Below, in pieces: positions 23,383-29,980 of a stretch of 29,980 bases of DNA. The number at the start of each line of letters is the position of its first letter. Position 1 is the first letter of the stretch. The translations under genes were made by a program, and so were the position numbers. The stretch lies in the NCBI GenBank assembly GCA_050012355.1, contig JBEKHI010000049.1, positions 1 to 29,980 of the forward strand, given 5' to 3'. A model generated the notes under the pieces. It made no database searches. It saw only the letters and a list, made by a program, of their open reading frames with translations, and was not told the origin of the DNA. This DNA comes from JBEKHI01 sp050012355. GTDB lineage: Bacteria > Actinomycetota > Actinomycetes > Streptosporangiales > Streptosporangiaceae.

Positions 23383-23843
23383 GAGTGAGCTCCGGCCGAG
23401 GTGGTGAAGAGCATCGGTAATGGCGTCGGCGAAGGACTCGGTATCGCGGAAATGCCGCAGACCTGAGAGGGCAGCTTCTGCTGCTTGGCCGTGAGAGCCG
23501 CCCAGTCCATCAATGAGTCGCCAGCGACTACGAGGCCCAGATTAGAATTCCACCATTGGGCAAAGTCTATGTTGTATGTAACACGCCCGCCCGCGTACCA
23601 CTTGGACCAGTTGCGGGGTGGATACGTCAACTTCGGGTTCGCCATGATAGCTGTTGTGATCAGGCCCCTGTGGAGCGCGCATTCCACCAGTGCGGCGTCA
23701 GCAAACTGAGAATCGTACCCGGGCTCACCCAAGATGGTGGATGTCGGATGACTCGGGGCAGACGACCCGGAGGACGAGCACGCCGCCGCTAGCACGAGGC
23801 AGCCGGCCAGGGCTAGCAGGCCAACATTCCGTTTGACGATCAT
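23379..23843 (-). CDS. Lipoprotein sharing a motif with the C-terminus of its neighbour
   Basis: This 154-residue protein opens with K-R, a hydrophobic stretch and a lipobox ending L-A-A-A-C22, followed by a serine-rich linker, so it should be a lipid-anchored surface protein. Residues about 50-110 hold K-W-Y-A-G-G-R-V...D-F-A-Q-W-W-N...G-L-V-V, closely parallel to N-W-Y-A-N-G-R-I...D-Y-V-H-W-W-D...G-L-F-I near the C-terminus of the 701-residue protein encoded immediately upstream. A single cysteine pair outside the lipobox (around C55 and C129) may form a disulfide. The ATG is six bases after the neighbour's stop, and the next gene overlaps its own stop, giving a tight operon. The biochemical role is unknown. 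Confidence 0.85.
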   Translation of the reverse strand: MIVKRNVGLLALAGCLVLAAACSSSGSSAPSHPTSTILGEPGYDSQFADAALVECALHRGLITTAIMANPKLTYPPRNWSKWYAGGRVTYNIDFAQWWNSNLGLVVAGDSLMDWAALTAKQQKLPSQVCGISAIPSPSPTPLPMLFTTSAGAHS

Positions 23844-23849
23844 CGCGGT

Positions 23850-25955
23850 TCAGTTGCCTTCCTCAGTCTGCATCTGGCGGATCAGGTCCATGTTCACGAC
23901 GCCCAGCGTGTTCCGCCACCCTTCCATCGTGTAACTGTTGGTCGGGTTGGCCGCAAGCTTCTCTTCTTGTGGATCGTTCGTGGTCGGCAGGTCGTAGATG
24001 AACAGGCCCTTGTGCTCATCCCACCAGTGCACATAGTCCCCGGTCGGATCGATCCGGCCGTTGGCGTACCAATTCGCCCCGTCGGGCGGGACAACCACTC
24101 CCGCTTTGATCAGGCCCTGGACCATCGGGATGTCCAGGACGCTCTCATCCTGGGCGTAAGCATTGAGGTCGGCGGCTGCCTGGTTCGAGGCATTGTCGGT
24201 GGAGAACTGCGGTATCAGTGGCACGCTGATGGAAAGAGCGTCCTTGGCCGCAGTGACCGCCGTGCCGCCAATGCTGATCGTTCCCGCGGCCGCTTCACCC
24301 ACCGCGATGATCGTGTTGATCTCGGTATCGGCGGCATCCTTGGCCTGCTGTGGGCTGTAGTGCAGGTTCTGCTGCTGCGTGATGGTCTGCCCATACAGGG
24401 TGGCCAGATCGTCTGCCAGGTCACTAGAGAAGGCGGTGTTCGGGTCCTTTCCGGATGCTTGGAGGCCAAACTGAGTGCCGAGTGCGGAAACCACTATTCC
24501 TTGAAGGGTTCCGGCATCCTTTGAGTCGTATTCGATCTGCTGCTCGAAGGCCACCATTGGCCCGTCGGCGTCCTTGCCGTCTAGCCACAGCTGGTATGTA
24601 CCTTGCACGAGCTGCGGCGCTTTTGCTGCCTCGGTCGCGTCAAAACCATCGGAGATCGCCATGTCGGGGAGATAGCGGCCGAAAGTGGTGAGCATGGCCT
24701 GGCGGACAGGTTCGCTTACGACTACCTGGCTGGGGTCTGGGGCGTTGTCGACGATACGGATGGCTGCTTGGGCGGCCTGCCAGGCTAGCGGGCTATTGCC
24801 GCGCGGCGGCGAGTCGTTCACGTTCGCCGGGTCGTCCGTCGCCGCGGTGAGAAAGCTCGCGATGACCTGCTGGTTATACAGCTGGGTACGGAAGCCCTCA
24901 CCAGTGCGCTCGGACCAGCCCGCCGACACCAGTTGCGCCGGGTCGCGATAGCTCTGCATGTAGCTCAGGAACGGGGTCTGCTCCAGGGTCTTAGCGATCG
25001 CGACACCGTCCGTGCCCGCGAGCACCTGGCCGACGGCTGTCTTGTTCTGCGCGTCGGTCTGAAGCATCGCGGTGAGCGGGTCATACTGCGACATCGTCTG
25101 CGGCATGGCGCGCAACGCGGATGCGGAGCTCCCAGCCTTGATCCAGTCCACCGGCAGCGTGATCGTCCCGTTGCCGGTGGCGGTGTAGACCGCGTCCGTC
25201 ACCTGGGCCAGGAAGCCTTGCTGGATCTGCGACTTGGAGCCGCGTGCCCAAGAGGTGGAGGTACCGTACGCGGATCCGCCAGGCCCGCACTTGACCAGCA
25301 TGGCGACCGACCACAGGTCCGGGGCGCCGGTGTACTTGTCAATGACAGGCTGAGTCAGGTTGCCTGTCCGGGACAACAGGGCCAGGCCGCTGGCGTAGGT
25401 ATTCAGGATCTTTTCGTCGGCGGAAGACAGCAGCACCGTATCGGTACCATCTTCCTTGTTCAGCACTGACGCTAGGTTGGCGACCTGCGGGGACGCTTCG
25501 CCATAGAACGCCCCCAGCCAGGTCATGTCCTTCTCATCAAGGTGGTCCTGGATATCGGCCTGAACGGCCAGGATCTGCGCCCGGGCCTGCAGGTCGTTCT
25601 TCCCCTCAGCCGCGGCGAGGATCTTGGCGTCGGCCGCCGCGCTCGCGGCGTCGAGTTGCTGCTTGCTGGAGTCCCACGGGATGGTGACCGTCGTGAGACA
25701 GACGTCGGCGTGGTCCACCCACGCCTGGGCCAGGTCCGAGCGGGCGCGCATGTCAGCGGCGTCCTTGACCGACTGGGCCTGGGCCTGCTTGAGCGGCGAC
25801 AGATTGACCGGCGTCCCCGTCCCACTGTTCCAGTACTCCTCCAGCGTGCTGACGATGACCGGCGCGTTACCAGCAAGGACATCCCGGAGGTTCTCCAGCG
25901 CCGTCGCCAGTTCAGCTAGCCGCCCAGGCTCGACTCCGACTTCGTCATCTGCCAT
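23850..25955 (-). CDS. Large hypothetical protein with ESX/WXG100-like N-terminus
   Basis: With the ATG at 25955 (AGGTGG box five bases upstream) the protein has 701 residues. The frame is open to an ATG at 26051, but that lacks a ribosome-binding site. Residues about 5-110 look like a WXG100/ESX-type helical hairpin (V-E-P-G-R-L-A-E-L-A-T-A-L-E-N-L-R-D), then D-M-T-W-L-G-A-F-Y begins a long alanine- and glutamine-rich, mostly helical body resembling uncharacterised actinobacterial proteins thought to be linked to type VII secretion. A mildly hydrophobic glycine/alanine stretch occurs near 575-595. The last 80 residues contain the W-Y-A-N-G-R / H-W-W-D motif shared with the lipoprotein. There is no signal peptide and no enzyme motif. 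Secretion by a type VII system is inference. Confidence 0.8.
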   Translation of the reverse strand: MADDEVGVEPGRLAELATALENLRDVLAGNAPVIVSTLEEYWNSGTGTPVNLSPLKQAQAQSVKDAADMRARSDLAQAWVDHADVCLTTVTIPWDSSKQQLDAASAAADAKILAAAEGKNDLQARAQILAVQADIQDHLDEKDMTWLGAFYGEASPQVANLASVLNKEDGTDTVLLSSADEKILNTYASGLALLSRTGNLTQPVIDKYTGAPDLWSVAMLVKCGPGGSAYGTSTSWARGSKSQIQQGFLAQVTDAVYTATGNGTITLPVDWIKAGSSASALRAMPQTMSQYDPLTAMLQTDAQNKTAVGQVLAGTDGVAIAKTLEQTPFLSYMQSYRDPAQLVSAGWSERTGEGFRTQLYNQQVIASFLTAATDDPANVNDSPPRGNSPLAWQAAQAAIRIVDNAPDPSQVVVSEPVRQAMLTTFGRYLPDMAISDGFDATEAAKAPQLVQGTYQLWLDGKDADGPMVAFEQQIEYDSKDAGTLQGIVVSALGTQFGLQASGKDPNTAFSSDLADDLATLYGQTITQQQNLHYSPQQAKDAADTEINTIIAVGEAAAGTISIGGTAVTAAKDALSISVPLIPQFSTDNASNQAAADLNAYAQDESVLDIPMVQGLIKAGVVVPPDGANWYANGRIDPTGDYVHWWDEHKGLFIYDLPTTNDPQEEKLAANPTNSYTMEGWRNTLGVVNMDLIRQMQTEEGN

Positions 25956-26010
25956 CGCGGCCACCTCGCTTCCCGCCCTCGTCCCGGGTGCCCGAGCCAT
26001 CGCCGCGCAA

Positions 26011-26032
26011 TGTACCGAATGCGTACCGAATG
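26011..26032. repeat. Two tandem 11-base repeats upstream of the 701-residue protein gene
   Basis: (T/C)GTACCGAATG occurs twice head to tail (26011-26021 and 26022-26032), differing at one base. The 11-base period equals one helical turn, as in the direct-repeat sites of OmpR/PhoP-type and SARP regulators, but the sequence is not a PhoP box. It lies 56-77 bases upstream of the preferred start codon and inside the longer alternative reading frame. Confidence 0.5.
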
Positions 26033-26051
26033 ACTCGATTAGTGTAACCAT

Positions 26052-26640
26052 GCGAGACGAGACCCGAACGTTGTGTATCCGGATCGATAGCTAATTTCCG
26101 CATACTGACGACAACGGAGAAGCTCGCCAGACGGTTCAGCAGTCCTGCCCGGCAAAGGTCCTCTCCATCTGCGGGCAGGCGTTTCTCGCCCCGACTTGGA
26201 CCCGCGTTTAGGTCGCGAGTACATCACTCATGTCCGCGTATTGCTCGCCGAGCGACCCGATTGGCGTCAGGTTTCCACCGATGCACGCGAACCATGACAC
26301 GACCGCCTGCATCAGTCCGGCGTGACCAGCTCAGACATCCGGCCGACGTGAACAGACCGGCCCTTTTGTGCACGTGGCCGGGCGGATCGTGTCCCCCGTC
26401 GGCTCGATCACGGATGCCGTCAAATCGTCGACGAGACCACGCAGGAGCGATTGGAACGCAATTCGTTCGCGGCATGCCGACACCACGAGCCGAAGGAGGG
26501 CTTCCCTGACGTGGTCACCCCTGCATGCTCTCGACTACGCGAAAACCGGTATTGGCCCAATCGAGTTCGCACGTTACGTTAAGTATGAGCTAGAGAGCGC
26601 TCTGTCGTAACTGCGCGCTGAGTCTGCCCGCCAGGAGGAC
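26052..26640. other. Gene-poor stretch between two operons
   Basis: This stretch separates the divergent 701-residue protein and Mrr-type genes. Short open frames exist on both strands, but none has a ribosome-binding site, coherent third-position GC, or a family resemblance. The one segment that reads like protein is on the plus strand at about 26523-26610 (L-H-A-L-D-Y-A-K-T-G-I-G-P-I-E-F-A-R-Y-V-K-Y-E-L-E), which ends at a TAA 31 bases before the next gene. It may be the tail of a decayed gene. The 3' part is less GC-rich than its surroundings and probably holds the promoter of the nuclease operon. Confidence 0.4.
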
Positions 26641-26643
26641 GTG

Positions 26644-28143
26644 ATGCCGAGACGAAAGTCACTGATCACGCAGATGTACGAGGCGCATAAGAAGGCACAG
26701 TTGCAACGCCAGAAGGAGGAAGAGCGCACCAGAAAGGCCTGGGAGGCGGAACAGCGCAAGATCGAAGCACAGTTGGCCAGGGAGGCCGCCCAGAAGCTTC
26801 GCGATCAAGAGCGCGCCGCTCAGGTGAAGGCGAGGGAACAGCAACAGGCCGAGCGGACGCGCCAGCAGGAGGTGGCGCGAGCAGAGCGGCTCGCGGCGCA
26901 GGAGCAACGCGAGCGCGAGCGGCAAGCCACCGTGGATGCGCGCGAGCAGCAGCGCCGTGAGCTCGAGGAGCGGCGCCTAGCGGTGCAGCGACGGATGGCC
27001 GAAGCCGAGTTCCGGACGGAAGCCGTGCAGGCGAAGGTGGCGGCGTTCGAACGGCTGCTACTGGACCGCAACCGTCACCTTGCCGGACGCAGCCTTCACG
27101 CCGAGGATGCGTTCAACGCGCGCGGCGCGGAGGCCTTCGTGAATGTCATCCAGCGTGCCTTGGCGACCTCGGTGTACCCCGACGGCCTAGAGGGCTCCTG
27201 CGCGGCACAGTACATATCCGAATCCCGGGAACTGCTCGTGGAATATGAACTGCCGCGCCAGGAGGTAGTTCCCTCCGTCACGGGCTACCGGTACCTGAAG
27301 ACCAAGGACACGATCCACCCCGAACCGCGCAAAAAGGCAGAGATCGACAAGCTCTACGAGAAACTGCTCGCTAGGGTGGCGCTACGGACGCTCGCCGAGG
27401 CGTTCGATGTCACGCCCATATCCCTCGTCAGGGGGATCGTGTTCAACGGGTACGTTTCCGCCAAGGACCGCGCGACGGGTAAGGCAATCCGGCCGCTGCT
27501 TCTAAGCGTGAACGCGGAGCGCGAACCCTTCGGCGAGATCGTCCTAGACGAACCAGAACTGGACCCCAAGGCCTGCCTGACCGGTTATCTCAACGCGGTG
27601 GTCTCCCCACACCCCTTTGACCTGGAACCAGTGCGCCCGGTCGTGCAATTCGATCTGTCGAAATACAAGTTCGTGGACGAGATGAGCGTCGCCGCTGGGC
27701 TGGATAGCCGCCCTGACCTCCTAGCGCTCAAGCCAGTCGAGTTCGAGCACCTGATCAGGGAACTGTTCGAGGCAATCGGCATGAAGTCCTGGGTCACCCA
27801 GGCATCCAGGGACGAGGGCGTCGACGGAGTCGCGATCAACGAGGATCCGATCGTCGGAGGGCTGTGCGTCATCCAGGCCAAGCGTTACAGCGGCATTGTC
27901 GGTTTGGAAGCCATACATGCGCTGGCCGGCGTGATGGAAGACATGGACGCCGCCAAGGGAATTATGGTCACCACATCTTGGGTCGGCAAGGCGAGCCGCG
28001 ACTTCGCCGCACGCAACGGCAACAGGATACAGATCATCGAGGGCCGGCAGCTCAAGGCCCTGCTATTGGAACACCTCGGCCTCGACGCCCTGATCGGCCT
28101 GCCCAAGCTTCCCCCGGGATGGGAAACACGAGACATCTCCTAG
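26644..28143 (+). CDS. Coiled-coil/Mrr-type restriction endonuclease domain protein
   Basis: This 499-residue protein has three parts. A highly charged coiled coil (about 1-145, repeats of Q-R-E-R-E-R-Q type) leads. A middle domain follows (about 150-355, L-L-V-E-Y-E-L-P, L-A-R-V-A-L-R-T-L-A-E-A-F, N-A-V-V-S-P-H-P). The C-terminal Mrr-like PD-(D/E)xK nuclease domain (360-490) carries E366/E368 in V-E-F-E-H-L-I, D394 in G-V-D-G-V-A, and Q411-A-K413 in V-I-Q-A-K-R-Y. All three active-site elements are present. Mrr domains cleave DNA, often modified DNA, and occur in defence systems. As remembered, this middle-domain arrangement recurs in actinomycetes. AGGAGG lies five bases before the ATG at 26644 (a GTG at 26641 is less well spaced). 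The HIRAN-DUF559 gene follows after 24 bases. No methylase is visible. Confidence 0.9.
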   Translation: MPRRKSLITQMYEAHKKAQLQRQKEEERTRKAWEAEQRKIEAQLAREAAQKLRDQERAAQVKAREQQQAERTRQQEVARAERLAAQEQRERERQATVDAREQQRRELEERRLAVQRRMAEAEFRTEAVQAKVAAFERLLLDRNRHLAGRSLHAEDAFNARGAEAFVNVIQRALATSVYPDGLEGSCAAQYISESRELLVEYELPRQEVVPSVTGYRYLKTKDTIHPEPRKKAEIDKLYEKLLARVALRTLAEAFDVTPISLVRGIVFNGYVSAKDRATGKAIRPLLLSVNAEREPFGEIVLDEPELDPKACLTGYLNAVVSPHPFDLEPVRPVVQFDLSKYKFVDEMSVAAGLDSRPDLLALKPVEFEHLIRELFEAIGMKSWVTQASRDEGVDGVAINEDPIVGGLCVIQAKRYSGIVGLEAIHALAGVMEDMDAAKGIMVTTSWVGKASRDFAARNGNRIQIIEGRQLKALLLEHLGLDALIGLPKLPPGWETRDIS

Positions 28144-28167
28144 CAACATCGCGAGAGGAATCCACTC

Positions 28168-29115
28168 GTGCTGTGGCATCAACGCGACCTAGGACCGGAT
28201 CTGGCACTACCGGGATGGTGGCAGTCCAAGCACGGCCCGCCCGTGGCCGTCAGGGTGGTAGGCACACCTCACTACCAGGATGTGCTCACCCGGCTCCGCA
28301 CCTACGCTCCGATGGGTCTCTCCGTGGCCCTTTACCCTGAGCCCGATAACCCGCACGACAGCGACGCGGTCGCGGTCATCGCCGCAGGTCGGGTAGCCGG
28401 ATACCTTAGTCGCGACTACGCGGCCCTCTGGCAGCCTGTCGTGATCGCCGAGCATGTATCAGGGCGCGTGGTAACCGGCAGCGCCCGATTCACCAATACC
28501 AGGGTCGAGATTGGGTTGACCGTCACGGCGACTCAGCCTCCGCCCCCAGTGGACGGCGAAACACCGGCTGGACCACCCGTGCCGACTGGGCAGGCCCGGC
28601 TTGAGGACTTCTGGCCACATCGCGAGTTGACCAGGAAGGCGCGCCGTCAGCATCGGCACGCCGACACTCGCGACCGGTGGAGACAGGACGCGGCGGGGAT
28701 CCTCGGTTACGGCGAGGTGCCCATGACCGCTACCGAGGCGAAGCTCTACCATTACCTCGCACAATGCCCTGGGCCCTTCTTGTTCTACCCTCAGGTGCCG
28801 TTCAGCGCACTGCGTCTCGACTTCTACTGCCCCTACGCGACACTGTGCGTCGAGGTTGACGGACCGGAACACAAAGCACCTGAGCGAAGAGAACGCGATC
28901 AGCGACGCAACCGGGTACTGCGGAACCGGGGCATCAAGACCTACCGGATCACCAACAAACGCGTCAACACGAATCCATGTAAAGCCGCGATGGCCGCATT
29001 CGGGGCCGCGTGCAAGCGGACGGAGATCCCGCCGCCATCCGACCCTGATTCGCCGTACCACGGCTGGCTTCCCGCTCCGCCCCTGCGACCCCGGAGCTCA
29101 ATGCCACGGGCTTAA
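28168..29115 (+). CDS. HIRAN-DUF559 fusion, predicted endonuclease
   Basis: This 315-residue protein joins two nucleic-acid modules. Residues about 27-95 are HIRAN-like: V-V-G-T-P-H-Y, then E58-P-D-N61-P-H-D64-S-D-A-V, then V-A-G-Y-L-S-R. HIRAN domains bind single-strand 3' ends and damaged DNA, for example in HLTF. After a proline-rich linker (125-145), residues 180-270 match the DUF559/very-short-patch-like PD-(D/E)xK fold: E190, D218 in L-D-F-Y-C-P, E229-V-D231-G-P-E-H235, and a basic R-R-N-R-V-L-R-N-R-G helix. All catalytic positions are intact. The GTG start has AGAGGA about eight bases upstream. It lies 24 bases after the Mrr-type gene, so the two are likely co-transcribed as a DNA-cleaving pair. 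Domain calls are by motif. The fusion itself I do not recall as a characterised protein. Confidence 0.82.
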   Translation: MLWHQRDLGPDLALPGWWQSKHGPPVAVRVVGTPHYQDVLTRLRTYAPMGLSVALYPEPDNPHDSDAVAVIAAGRVAGYLSRDYAALWQPVVIAEHVSGRVVTGSARFTNTRVEIGLTVTATQPPPPVDGETPAGPPVPTGQARLEDFWPHRELTRKARRQHRHADTRDRWRQDAAGILGYGEVPMTATEAKLYHYLAQCPGPFLFYPQVPFSALRLDFYCPYATLCVEVDGPEHKAPERRERDQRRNRVLRNRGIKTYRITNKRVNTNPCKAAMAAFGAACKRTEIPPPSDPDSPYHGWLPAPPLRPRSSMPRA

Positions 29116-29132
29116 GACCGAAGTGTCTTGAG
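29111..29132 (+). terminator. Small hairpin at the end of the nuclease operon
   Basis: CTTAAGAC (29111-29118) pairs with GTCTTGAG (29125-29132), one G-T wobble, around a six-base loop. It overlaps the stop codon of the HIRAN-DUF559 gene. There is no T-run after the stem, so intrinsic termination is doubtful. Confidence 0.35.
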
Positions 29133-29193
29133 GCCAGTTCCTGTTTTCGTGACGCTGGGTGATTTCCGCTGGCTGGCGGCGAGTTGCGCGGGT

Positions 29194-29247
29194 TTCCTGT
29201 GAGACGGGCGAGGCTCCTGTTTCCTGTGAGACGGGCGAGGCTCCTGT
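29194..29247. repeat. Tandem 27-base direct repeat, two copies
   Basis: TTCCTGTGAGACGGGCGAGG followed by CTCCTGT occurs at 29194-29220 and again, identically, at 29221-29247. Each copy ends in GAGGCTCCTGT, complementary to the transposase ribosome-binding region at 29280-29290. Two exact copies without spacers are a recent duplication, not a CRISPR array. Confidence 0.9.
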
Positions 29248-29290
29248 AGAAGAGAGATTGTCTAGATCTGTCTTCATCCACAGGAGCCTC
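29237..29290 (+). promoter_or_regulatory. Inverted repeat that would hide the transposase ribosome-binding site
   Basis: GAGGCTCCTGT (29237-29247) is the exact complement of ACAGGAGCCTC (29280-29290), which contains the AGGAG ribosome-binding box (29282-29286) six bases before the GTG start. A transcript entering from outside would fold and mask the box. A transcript starting within 29248-29279 would lack the left arm and stay open. IS10 and IS50 are known to use this arrangement against read-through. Confidence 0.65.
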
Positions 29291-29292
29291 TT

Positions 29293-29980
29293 GTGTCTTT
29301 GTACCCTGTTGTGCCTGGTGCCGGCGACGGTTTCGCAGAGGGCGGGCTGATGCTCGCGGTCAGGCTGGAGGACGTAGCGCCGCCGCTGCGGAGCAGCGCG
29401 CCGCTCGCGCCTGGCAGCGTGTCGGCGCTGGTCGTCGGGGGCACGGAGCGGATCCGGTCCGGCGAGGCGGTGGTGTTCTGCAAGGTGGTCGTGGTCGCGC
29501 CCGCGGTCGTCCGCCGTGACGGCCGGGTCCAGGCAGCCGGCAGCCCCGCCGCCTGTGCGACGCTCGGCCCGCTTGAGGAGTGGCTGGAGGACTGGGCCGG
29601 GCCGGAGGTGATCGAGAGCGCGGCGGAGCGGGCGGTGCTGGACCGCCGGCTCGTGAAGGGCGAACGTGAGCGGTTGCTGACCAGGGCTTTCGTGATCCGG
29701 GCCATCGTGCTGATGACGCTCATGCCGGACGCGGGCGTCCGGGACGCGGTCATCGCGCTGGCCGGGGACCTGGCCGGGGTTCCGCGGGCCAGGCCGTGGC
29801 AGGCCGCGCCGGAGCGGGCGCTGGGCGACTGGCGGAGCGCGCTTGGCCCGGGGCCGCTGGAGGAACTGCAGGCCACCGTGCTGGAGGCCTCCCGCCGGGA
29901 GCACGAGGCCCGGGGCTGGCGGGCGGCCGCCGCGGGCGGCCTGGCGGTGTGCTCGCTGGACGGGACGCTGATCCGGGTCC
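29293..29980 (+). CDS. IS4-family transposase, N-terminal part
   Basis: An open frame of 229 residues from GTG 29293 runs off the window. It shows the IS4 transposase N-terminal domain typical of actinomycete elements: T-R-A-F-V-I-R-A-I-V-L-M-T-L-M-P-D-A-G-V-R-D, A-G-D-L-A-G-V-P-R-A-R-P-W, L-G-D-W-R-S-A-L-G-P-G-P-L-E-E-L-Q, and at the edge C-S-L-D-G-T-L-I-R-V, whose aspartate is expected to be the first of the DDE catalytic triad. The remaining D and E lie outside. Start choice: AGGAG six bases upstream of the GTG. An internal ATG at 29350 has no such box. GC content at third positions is even higher than in its neighbours, as expected for a separately evolving element. Whether it is intact cannot be judged here. 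Confidence 0.85.
   Translation, partial: MSLYPVVPGAGDGFAEGGLMLAVRLEDVAPPLRSSAPLAPGSVSALVVGGTERIRSGEAVVFCKVVVVAPAVVRRDGRVQAAGSPAACATLGPLEEWLEDWAGPEVIESAAERAVLDRRLVKGERERLLTRAFVIRAIVLMTLMPDAGVRDAVIALAGDLAGVPRARPWQAAPERALGDWRSALGPGPLEELQATVLEASRREHEARGWRAAAAGGLAVCSLDGTLIRV

Larger units (their letters stand above)
29194..29980 (+). mobile_element. IS4-family insertion sequence, left part (cut by window edge)
   Basis: The 5' portion of the transposase gene and its leader are present. The rest lies outside the window. I could not fix the left terminal inverted repeat because the right end is not seen. The element begins somewhere between 29133 and 29248. The exact tandem 27-base repeat at its edge may mark the end of the element or a small duplication made during insertion. 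Confidence 0.6.

Noticed and set aside
26368..26610. Small plus-strand gene of 80 codons before the Mrr-type gene
   Set aside because: No ribosome-binding site, and only the last 30 codons look protein-like. Kept as a possible decayed tail, not a gene.
29194..29247. Possible CRISPR repeat
   Set aside because: Two identical 27-base units are directly adjacent with no spacer, and each contains the transposase anti-ribosome-binding arm.

Overview
The window comes from a high-GC, mycothiol-producing actinomycete, most likely a filamentous soil genus. The base and codon composition, GTG starts, a two-domain geosmin synthase, an Mca/MshB-type mycothiol enzyme, and a pgi-gnd-zwf cassette that carries no opcA all point that way. 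I cannot name the genus from sequence alone. No tRNA, rRNA or CRISPR array was seen.

Layout. (1) 1-1740 is a decayed patch. It holds a TetR regulator reduced to its ligand-binding half, an intact GlcG/HbpS-like gene, an acetyltransferase gene with an internal deletion and frameshift, and a 366-bp element made of two interleaved inverted repeats. (2) 1742-4681 (minus) holds geosmin synthase followed by a crotonase-family gene. (3) 4768-13083 (plus) is a central-carbon run: malQ, pgi, gnd, zwf, a diacylglycerol-kinase-type lipid kinase, a small NfeD-like protein and an SPFH/flotillin-like protein. Several of its genes touch or overlap, and it ends in a long hairpin at 13087-13138. (4) 13306-14930 (plus) holds the mycothiol-amidase homologue and a coiled-coil protein. 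(5) 22247-14950 (minus) is a 7.3-kb operon: response regulator, SDR, soluble histidine kinase, HpcH/HpaI aldolase, cyclase-family hydrolase, MFS transporter, second SDR. It looks like a self-regulated catabolic or uptake operon, and it contains two copies of one palindrome at similar distances upstream of internal genes. (6) 25955-22454 (minus) holds a 701-residue protein with an ESX/WXG-like N-terminus, a lipoprotein that shares a W-Y-A/W-W motif with its C-terminus, a frameshifted third gene, and a four-helix membrane protein. (7) 26644-29115 (plus) is a pair of nuclease genes: a coiled-coil/Mrr-type protein and a HIRAN-DUF559 fusion. (8) From about 29190 to the window end lies the 5' end of an IS4-family element whose transposase ribosome-binding site can be hidden by an inverted repeat, with the blocking arm present twice.

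The strongest candidates for something undescribed are the operon in (6) with its shared motif, the nuclease pair in (7), the paired palindromes in (5), and the interrupted hairpin repeat family linking 1332-1697 to 13087-13138. Functions are read from motifs remembered from known families. No database search was run.
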